A program made the position numbers and the translations under genes. The notes under the pieces are model-generated. The model did not search any database and was not told the origin of the DNA. It saw nothing but the letters and a program-made list of their open reading frames with translations. A DNA stretch of 64,000 nt, from assembly GCA_012845835.1 (NCBI GenBank), contig JABAKD010000016.1, positions 8,205,919 to 8,269,918 on the forward strand, written 5' to 3'. Source of the DNA: Undaria pinnatifida (taxonomy: Eukaryota > Sar > Phaeophyceae > Laminariales > Alariaceae). Positions 55,421-64,000 of the stretch are shown here, one piece after another. Numbering within the stretch: position 1 is the stretch's first letter; each line of letters opens with the position of its first letter.

Positions 55421-57693
55421 TTTCTGCAAAAACAGTAAAAAGTCAAACAAGGACAGAAGACAAACAAGAGAAGCAAAATCAAGAATTAAGAAAAAACAAA
55501 GTAAAATAATACTACAGAGGGGGCGACATTGAAACCGAAAAACTGTTTCGAAAACACAACAATACGAAAACTATCACCAATTATCAAGTTGAACGTAGAT
55601 ACCACTGCTACGATTCTTACCCCTGGTACATTTTTACCGAGCAATATTGATTGACAGAAGTATAATAGCGGGCATCACAATGACAACGAACATTTACAAT
55701 TACATGGCGATGACAACCAACACGAAAAATATCACAACAAACTTGGGACAAAACGAAAGAGCACACAAAAAATCGAACACGTGTTTCGACGAAGAGCACT
55801 AAGTGGACTGACTCCTACCGGTAAATCGATGACGAGACGCGTGCTATGATAACAGGTAGCGCTTTTTGGCTAGAACATTTTCTGAATGACGGGGCTCCTT
55901 AACCCAAAAATCGCCCTAATGTCATTCTTGTTTTGCAAGCTTAATGCTCAGTATACCTGGGCCACGGATTCGTGTATCTGGTTGCGCTTGCAGTTTACTC
56001 AAAATCAGTTTCTTTCGTGAGGTTTGTGTTTTTTGGTGAGCATTGGCGATCCTCCAGCGGGGCGCCTCAGAACAAGAAAGGTGCACCACTACCGCCCTGG
56101 CAGCGTGTCACAAACATAAAACGTTTTGCTAAGAAGTATACAAAAACAGAACACATGAATAGTCTACACTATGAACCCCTTCGGGCTTTGAGACTTCAGA
56201 GAGGAAACACAAGTGGCAAAAACTGACGAGTAAATCATGTGTCAAACGAAGCAGCAGCCCGGGCTGTTGGGGTAAGAAGATTCGCCCGAAAGCGCGACGT
56301 CGGGAAACGTACGGAATGAGCGCAGTATGAAGATCAAAATATTATTGCACGCTCCTCGTAGACGGGTGAAATAATGGCGCTTACTTCGCGCTGTTTAGCT
56401 CGCTATTCCTAGGTCCCAAAAGGTTAAAGAGACAAGCCTTACCCACAACGTAGCAGGTGCCACGCAAGACAACACCCTTCCTAAGATGAATTTCACAGAC
56501 GATTTTATCCTACACAAGTTGGGGCACATACAACGAAAATGAGGCCCTTTCGCTACATGAGCGTTTGCCCGTTCTCCGTTCTTGGGAAATCGGCTTCGAA
56601 TAATTTCCGAGGAGTGTGTTATCTTGCTTTCGTGTCATACGGTAGTCTCGTCCCTCGTCCGAGCAGCGATGCATCAAATGGGTACATTACACTGCAAGGG
56701 AGAAATCTGGTACGCCAGCGACAACACTAGTAGAAAGTAAACATACTCTGGGGTACCCGGGTACTAAACGGGGTTGTTGTGGTCATACTCACGTACGTAC
56801 CCGGGTACCCCCAACGTGTACGCACTTCTAAACACAGCCTTGGCTCACACCTCGCACTACTTTTATCTGCTTTTATACAGGTGACCAAGGGCCAGGAAGG
56901 ATGTATGAACAGTCGACGCCCCCTCTCATATATCGCCTGTGCTCCCACGCCACCAACTGCTTTGGCGCTTCACTGACGTAGGCCGCCACACAGAATTCCC
57001 GCGGACGGCGTTTTTACCTGGGGCCGGGATCGGCGGAACTCGCACTCCATCCCATAACGTTCCATCTCGCCTCCTAATCAATACAGGTAAAAATCTACAA
57101 CAGCCTACCGGTAGTCTACATTTGTGTGAAATACCTGGTACCCCTGTGTATACTGCTGCTGTCGTAGTCAATCGTGGGTTTAACGCAAAGGAATACCCGC
57201 AGTCCAATGTCAAGTACCCCGGTACATACTTACGCTGTCGAAATTAAAGGTGGGTTGAACAGTATGGTGAAATACCGCAGCAGTAGGGGGGGGGTGATTC
57301 TGAAGAAGCCCTATACATGAGGCGCCGCACTAATCAATCTACAGGTATTCTGGCGCTTCGTATGGAAACAAAAAACGCCTAATTTAGTACATGACGCCGC
57401 GGGAAGGCTGAGACATGAACGGACGGGCGAGCGCGGGGGCTCGGTTTTATCCCAGACGGCCGACAAACCGGCCAGGAAGCAAAGATGTCGGGAGACTGCA
57501 TTTTCACCCCTTGACAGTGTCAAGGCAAATACTTTGACAGACAGCTTTGACAGCAAAAAACACGAGAAACGATCGAAAAATTCCTGCTTTCTGAAAAACG
57601 CCTGACCATAATATTGAAGAAAATGTTTTGTGCAATAAAAAAAAATGCCGTGTTTATTAAAAAAAAAAGGCGTTCAGATCTGCAGCAAGCAGC
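55421..57693. other. Upstream of the SWI3-type gene; no gene recognised
   Basis: Short ORFs only. Contains a gtacccgggtaccc-type palindrome pair near 56755-56815. Confidence 0.35.
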
Positions 57694-57849
57694 AGTAAAT
57701 ATCGCAATTGAGCTACGTACAGCTGCCGCACAGGCGCAGGGGGCAAGTAAATATCGCAATTGAGCTACGTACAGCTGCCGCACAGGCGCAGGGGGCAAGT
57801 AAATATCGCAATTGAGCTACGTACAGCTGCCGCACAGGCGCAGGGGGCA
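57694..57849 (+). repeat. Three perfect 52-bp tandem repeats
   Basis: agtaaatatcgcaattgagc..ggcgcagggggca three times in succession with no mismatch, indicating recent amplification. Adjacent copies touch, with no spacers. Confidence 0.95.
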
Positions 57850-59599
57850 GGGAGTAGGGCAGTACATAGCAGCGTACGCAGGCGTACGCATGGAGACATT
57901 GATAAGAGACAAGAGACGGCCACGAAACGGTGAATTTCACATGTTTTCTACAGATTCTCCATGATGCTAAAAAATAAAAACTCTCAAACGCGAACGAGCA
58001 ACAGCAATGAAACATTGCTCTTGACGTTGGTACGTACGAAATATGTACAGAGTGCTGTGTGCGCACGTGTATACCAGGTACATAATTTGTTCGTGTGCTT
58101 ATGATTTTCGCGTGCTGCATGTTGCATTGTTGCATTCGCTTTGTCGCCAGCCGTCATCCTGCCGCCTGCCGACGACCGCATCACAACGTCCACGTTTTCA
58201 AGTTGAATCAACAGATGAATTACCACCTCTGCTGCAGGTGCCAACCACCTCCTGCTGACTGCTGGCTACCGGCTGCCTATGTCCGATGAAGTCTACTGCC
58301 GCGGCCGCTACGGCTGCTGTGCTGCTCGGCATGGCAGCTCGCGCACACCCAAATAACAAAAACATAAATAGTGGGTTTCCATACAGATAATGAGGCGTTG
58401 TTTTGCTGGGGATAGGGGCCATATGTCTAGATATGCAGATTGCCTTGAAAGACAGACAGCTCGACATTGAAATGTCTCCTGACATATTTGCCAGAAAGAG
58501 GGTGCAACAGCACAATTATCGGCGGCGCCTATTTCCAACCCATGGACTGCAGCACATTATTCCAGTCCGCGCTCTTACGACTGTTTTAGCGTTCTAGGGT
58601 GAAGCAGGGTGCCCAATAGACCAAACCAAACCTCCATTGTAGTTGATCAACACTCCTACCCTGATCTCACTTAGCGTTGCAGATGCACACTTAGTCCTCC
58701 GCAGGATTCGCCGACGCCGAGAGCGCGAACCGTAATAATAGCGTGCGGACTGCACTTAAGTGCTGCAGTCCATGGGCTGTAAATAATCGCGCGCACAAAT
58801 ACCATCATGCTGCGATACGCTGATCTTTGAGAAAAGGACATATCCCGCTGTTAGTGTTGATCTTAATTTTGATGTATTCGTTGAGCGGCGATGTTGCAGC
58901 ATTGGAGCGTAGAAGAGCGTGGAGACGTGTTGCCGTCGAGAACGCAAATATCATAGATGTAACATGATCCATTGCTATGATATCGTACATACAATACGGT
59001 CTGTATGAGCAACGAAGTATTATTGAGTACCAGGTGCCAGGTACCAGATACGCAATAGGGTGTTTTGTTCAATGAACCACATAAAAGTGTTGTTGTATGA
59101 ACATGCAGCTGCCGCAGTAGTGTTGGTCTATCATGTGAATAACTGAGTATTGGATACGAGGGACAGAGTGTCGTTGTATGCACAACAGCGTGTTGCGGTA
59201 TGAACAGAGTTTTGATGCAGACGGATCACAACGCTTCTCGAGAGCGACGACAAACCCCGATAGCTCTCCTATCACCTTCTCGATGCCACTACTGCTGTCC
59301 CTTTAGTACGTCGAATGAACTCTAACTTCCCTACTCCCACTTCACAGCCGGATCTTTGCGCCTGTTCTTCCTCTGGAATAGTGTGGGTCTTGAGCGATGC
59401 CTTTCATCTTTCTGTACTTCGTCGCGAACCTCGACATTATTTGGATTGAGCTTCGGCGAGGAGAAACGCCTGCGATGACGTCTATTAGGTGGAATAGGGG
59501 CTGCGGTACTCTGTAACCAATATTCGCTTTGTTCCGGATTATACAGCAGACTCCTTGTGATTATTTTTCCTCAGGAAGAGTGTTGGTCGAAACAATGGC

Positions 59600-60920
59600 G
59601 TCTCCTCCAGCAGCGAGCGGTGGTGCCATTCCGTCGCGAATACGAACGCGTTGTGTGTTCTGCGGCGACACTCAACACTGAGATCTATTACGCGGTGATG
59701 GAGACAAATACCGATAACCCGCCTTCGACTAGGCTCTTGGGTACCGTACGTTGGCATTTGGTTCCTTTCTTCTACCACCATAGACCCGCTTGCCTGTTTT
59801 CGTTAAGTTGCCGAGTCGTGGTGATAAGTGTCCTTCAAGGCTAGAAGGTAACTCTGGTGTATTTTCTTCGATCTGCGACTACGCGTTTCCGCGACACTCA
59901 AAACTGGTACCGATCAAGACGGCAACGAAGAATAGTGTTATATAATATAAACTTTAAACTCCTTCGGGCTGGCCGGTATTACTTGCCCGGCTACTTGCGC
60001 GGTGGCTAATAGGCTTTTCTTCAATTTTCAAGAGCTTTGTTGCGTTATACCAGGTACTTCGTTATTGCGCAGGTAGGAACGCCTGTGTGCCCCCTTTCGA
60101 GCGCGCCACTCCCCCGGGATTTCAAGCCATCACATACCGAAGGGAAGGGTTGTTCAAGATAGTAACTCTGTAGCTGCGAATGTGACTGCTGGGCGGGTGG
60201 GTGGGTGGTGTCTCGAGCGACGCGCGCCGCGGCGACACCCAGAACCGAGACCTAGTACGACGGCGAGGAAGAACAGGGCTACAAGATAACTCTGCAGCTT
60301 TCGCACTGTGACTGTGACTGCACTGGGCGGGTGGACGATAATCTACTTTGGTGTTTCAACAATAACACAAAACGCGAAGCTACTGTGGTACTGCAACCCT
60401 TTCGGGACCCGTGTACAGCGACCAAAAACAAGACGCCTGCGACCTAATCAAGTGACTACTGCCGGAAGGTGTGCGGCGGTACAAGTATCGCCATGCTGCT
60501 GCGCGCATACAGCTCCTTGCGTTGCGCTTCGGACACGCCCCCTACACCGGCAGCTCGGGTTTCGTCGTATGGACGATGCTGTAATCGTCATGGTTTCGAT
60601 ATTTCCGCGACCAGAAGCCCCAAAGGGATTGATAGTTACGTAATAGTACTGCCGTGCGCTCATACTGGACTGTTGGTACTAAACCAGGCACAGAGAAGCT
60701 AGCCAATAGAAGCCCCCTGTTTCGGCTGCGCATACGCCTTACTCCCGCAAGGCTACTTCTTCCGGGACCGATTTATAGCGACTTAAAAGGCGACGATCAA
60801 AATATGACCAAGCACGTGGTAATGGCAGTACGAGGATTCATAATCTCGCTGCCTGTGCGCGTGTCGCCCAGCTCCTTACATTGCAGTTCGGACGCACCAT
60901 TTCCCTAGCGGCCCAGCAAC
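59600..60920 (+). repeat. Diverged local duplications
   Basis: gcgacac-caaaactg/gaccgaga-type blocks recur near 59668, 59892 and 60232. gtaactctg-agct..gtgactgc..gggcgggtgg recurs at about 60160 and 60287. ccgggacc..tagcgac..ctcct-gttgc..tcggac recurs at about 60400 and 60760. Confidence 0.5.
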
Positions 60921-61630
60921 CATTGATTTCGACAGCTTTCCCTCTGAAGTCCCAAAAGTCAAACACTCCGACCAAAAACAAGTTCGAGTACTGCACGGAC
61001 GCCGGGTTTGCTGGATGTCGTTGGGCAGCAAAAACGAAATAACGGTTTACTGTGATTCGACGGCAGCAGCGACGACAGCAATAGCAACAACCGAGGGTAA
61101 CCGGTACTGATTGCGATGCTGCCGCTGTAGCAAATACGAGTTGTGGACCTACAAACCCGAGAGACCCGAGAGAGCATCGAGTAAACCTCATACATACTTT
61201 TGGAGTACAACAATAGCACAGGCAAACATTTGAGCAGCTCTTTGAGATCAGTGAGCGCCTGTCGCAGGCTCTTTGGACCATTGAGCGCCTGTGACAGTAG
61301 GTTCTCTGGGACTAATCAGCATTCGCTAATGTTAGGAGACGGCATATTCAGCCAATAGCAGACGACCGTCTATACACAATATATTAGTTTTAGGGTGGGG
61401 AGTTCCTCACAGGAGGCCGAAAATGTCGTCGCCTGACAATTTTTGCTGTGACCGTTTGGTGGAAACACTCGATTTCGGTGGACTAAGTCCGGGCGAGATC
61501 AGGGTGCCTAGTGGGCCCTGGCAACAGCGAACTATATACCCAGGGTCAGTTAAGAGGGCCAAGGTCTGGGTAGGATCATGGTGCCAGGCGGGAGCAGGGT
61601 CGAGGCGTGCAAAATTATATTTCAAAATCG

Positions 61631-62371
61631 TTACGAGTATTGGCATATCCCGTTTGCAATTACAAAAGTAGGGGTTGTAGACATCTGTTGGTCGCATCCA
61701 AGCCGTTGGAACATTTTGCGATGGTTGCGAGCGCGCGCGTGTTCCTCGATCGCCCTGCTGCTGCTGCTGCTGATGCACTTGCCTGGCGCCTTTCGGCGGT
61801 CAGAATGATGGAATGCAACGGCCGCCGTGGCGATGGGACACGTTTTTCTTCGTTTCGCGCCTTTATAAATGTACCAGCACCGGGACCAGCAATAGCACCC
61901 GCACAAACAAACCAGCAGGAACGTTGTAGCGTAAAAGAAACAGAACATCAGCCGACGACGTCCAGTCAATAACCGAGGATTTACCAGCCGCTCGCCGGCA
62001 ATAAATGCAACAGATACGTGCAACCCAACCCAATATACCTGGGAAAACGTACTCGTACACAGCGAACCCCAGGGTAGGACAGCGCAGCTACGCTTGATTT
62101 GCTGGGAGTAAATAGCACTCGATGTTTGCACATACCAGGCATGTGGCACCACCCCTGCCATTTTCAGCAGTCGTAGTAACAACCGATACATAAACTGCTG
62201 CTGTTTGTTGTTGCCGGAACGAGCGAACAAACTCCTGCGACCCAAACCAAAACAAGAGCAATAATAGAAGCGGAAGCATTGATGAACGCCGCCCGCAACA
62301 TGCCAATATCGTAACGCCCGTCTTTCGACGTTGCACATGCGTCTCAATACCCTGTAAAACTGAGAATACAA
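61631..62371 (-). CDS. Unrecognised 246-codon ORF
   Basis: The longest open frame in the window outside low-complexity DNA and the recognised exons. Rich in Cys, Tyr, Arg and hydrophobic residues, with possible membrane segments (near LMFCFFYATTFLLVCLCGCY). The first ATG lies inside the frame. No motif is recognised and there is no conserved-looking start. It could be chance. Confidence 0.2.
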   Translation of the reverse strand: MYSQFYRVLRRMCNVERRALRYWHVAGGVHQCFRFYYCSCFGLGRRSLFARSGNNKQQQFMYRLLLRLLKMAGVVPHAWYVQTSSAIYSQQIKRSCAVLPWGSLCTSTFSQVYWVGLHVSVAFIAGERLVNPRLLTGRRRLMFCFFYATTFLLVCLCGCYCWSRCWYIYKGAKRRKTCPIATAAVAFHHSDRRKAPGKCISSSSSRAIEEHARARNHRKMFQRLGCDQQMSTTPTFVIANGICQYS

Positions 62372-63318
62372 ACAAGCAGGGTGTGCCGCGATCTGTGAAA
62401 AACTAATGAGGAGGGGCGCGCAGCGCGCAGTATGCTACACGTCCACACCGACCGTACGCACGTACATAACAGGTACCTGGTGCCTGGTAGCGCCTACAAC
62501 AAAAATAGGTCGCCAGAGGCGTGCGGCGGGGGGGGTGATAGCGTGAGAAATGGCCTCACGGCGCGATGGTTCGGCTTTAAAATATTCACAGCCGTAGCGC
62601 TTCCTGTGAATATTCATCTTTCAGTTCATCAGTTTCGGCATATTGAATTGGTTCAGTTTGTCTCATGTCGGCGCAGATGGTATGCTCAAAACAAACGACT
62701 ACTCTGTACCTCTCTTAGCTTCGATCGTGCGCAGACACAACCGACAAAGCATGTCGGCAAGCAGCCTGCAGGCAGGAAGAAAGAAGGGCCACGCACCGAC
62801 CGACGCACAAGGTGAATGTTCAAATCGTGCTTTATTTTTCACGATCACATCAAAAGTGTGGAAAACCGCAACAAAAAAGGGGGCGGAAGACCAAGGGTTC
62901 CCGTCCAAACCAGACATTTCTCTGCGTGTCGTGTCTGGCTTCGGTTGCCGTTGTCGGCGAGACTTGAACGGTCGAGGAGCGTAGATCTGCAACACGCTTG
63001 CTGGGCCGCAAATCCGTGAAGCATGCAAAGTACTACTTTCGACATCAGAGCAGAGTATCATACCGGTACTGCTGTTGTAGTTGGGGCAAACAACCCTGCC
63101 AAACACGCAAAAACGCCGCTGCTGCTCCTGCGCAGTCAGTTTGCGAGCCAAGTCTCTGTGTTTCTATGTGTTCGTGCCCGAGTCGTCGTGCTGTTCACGT
63201 TGCCAACCTCCGAAATATTTGTTTGGGTGTTAGTGGACCCATTCAAAAAGACGAGAAAAAAAGGGAACAAGAAAGAAACGCGCATGGCCCTACCACAGGA
63301 AAAAAATATCAACGTCAC

Positions 63319-63648
63319 CTTGGTAGAGTCGCTCGCTTTCCCCCCACGACTCGTCCCATGGCCGTCTGGCTCTCCTCCCCCTCCTGCCCTGACACCGGCG
63401 TGCGTTTTCTTCTTGGGGTCCCCGCCAACACCACCACCGTCCTCCATGGCGGCCAAGTGCCCATGCCTCTTAGAAGGTTGCCCATAAGAACCGCCACCAC
63501 TGCCACCACCGCCACGTTCTTGCGAGCTCTTTCCCACAGCAGTCTTAGCCTTGTTGCACGCCGGTAATTCCTTCGAAACAGGGCCGCTCGCTCCGGCGCC
63601 CGTGCCAGCAGTCGCCATGCCTCTGCCCAGCTGAGCGCTCCTTTCCAT
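63319..63648 (-). CDS. Probable first exon of an unrecognised Gly/Ser-rich protein
   Basis: ATG (63646-63648) opens 110 codons (MERSAQLGRGMATAGTGAG at the start, DSTK at the end) to a good donor, AAG|GTGACG. The composition resembles the disordered N-termini of the other genes here. A candidate next exon begins after an acceptor (ttgcag) near 62989 with IYAPRPFKSRRQRQPKPD, in matching phase, and runs open to about 62699. No domain is recognised; the link is inference. Confidence 0.35.
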
Positions 63649-64000
63649 GTTTGGAAAGAGAATATGCGAGAAAGAAAAACGAAAACAGGCTTTGGAAAAT
63701 AACTTTTGCAAGCGAGTGCAACCCTCTGCACGCCTTGGTTTTCCAAGCGCTCGTGAGCTTGCTCTCGGTAATGGAGGATAGCTTTGGTTGCTGCCAGCAC
63801 CCTCCTCTACTGTGAGGCAAACGCGCCGCACAGGGCAACGCAACGCAACCTATCTGCACGACATTTAAAAGTCCAGGTCCCAAGCTTTCACATAATTCCT
63901 GTTCTCATCCACGATTGGCTGAGACATACCGTTTTTTCCATGATTGGTCTAAATATTTGATAATTGTTGATTGGTCACAACATCCCGGAGACAAACACCC

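Noticed and set aside
57694-57849. A CRISPR array
   Set aside because: Adjacent 52-bp units touch without spacers and the genome is eukaryotic.

Overview
This is nuclear DNA of a eukaryote. Coding sequence is sparse, cut into short exons with GT..AG introns, and embedded in repeats, microsatellites and homopolymers. Two multi-exon genes can be reconstructed by joining exons whose splice phases agree. One encodes a bZIP transcription factor with a linker containing the motif PITPYRSF and a PAS domain. I associate that domain combination with stramenopiles (diatoms, oomycetes, brown algae). With the many introns, the roughly balanced GC content and the repeat load, a brown alga or a close relative is my best guess. 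This is inference from family knowledge; no database search was run.

Layout. 1-5.9 kb: a fold-back repeat and a decayed gag-like ORF on the minus strand (1309-4800). 6.1-8.9 kb: an internally deleted Ty3/gypsy chromovirus-type LTR retrotransposon with two 98%-identical LTRs, a 4-bp target duplication and an unusually long tRNA primer-binding site. A 70-bp poly(A)-tailed mini-retroposon is nested inside it; its identical sister copy lies at 39.3 kb. 9.3-9.7 kb: a tiny TRIM-like element with 84-bp LTRs. 9.7-21 kb: gene-poor DNA with local tandem duplications and GTCCC-rich repeats. 21.4-27.8 kb (minus): the bZIP-PAS gene, ten exons recognised, 3' end not found. 28.2-29.2 kb: two short unrecognised ORFs. 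31-41 kb: a mobile-element cluster holding a 213-bp element with a 14-bp target duplication, three tRNA-derived SINE copies, a LINE 3' fragment, a 1.56-kb hAT-like element with a perfect 8-bp target duplication, and several diverged tandem arrays. 44.4-55.4 kb (minus): a complete eight-exon SWI3/SMARCC-type chromatin-remodelling subunit (about 1334 residues), with a roughly 290-bp CAGG microsatellite and tandem arrays in its introns. 55.4-64 kb: tandem repeats, an unrecognised 246-codon ORF and the probable first exon of another minus-strand gene.

The two main genes share a strand but nothing else suggests co-regulation. One is a sequence-specific transcription factor and the other a core scaffold of a SWI/SNF-type remodeller. 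The most unusual items are the poly(A)-tailed mini-retroposon with a GAAA-tetraloop hairpin, the extended tRNA-complementary site of the gypsy element, the hAT-like element, the TRIM, and an inverted pair of dispersed repeats flanking a frame-breaking exon of the bZIP-PAS gene.
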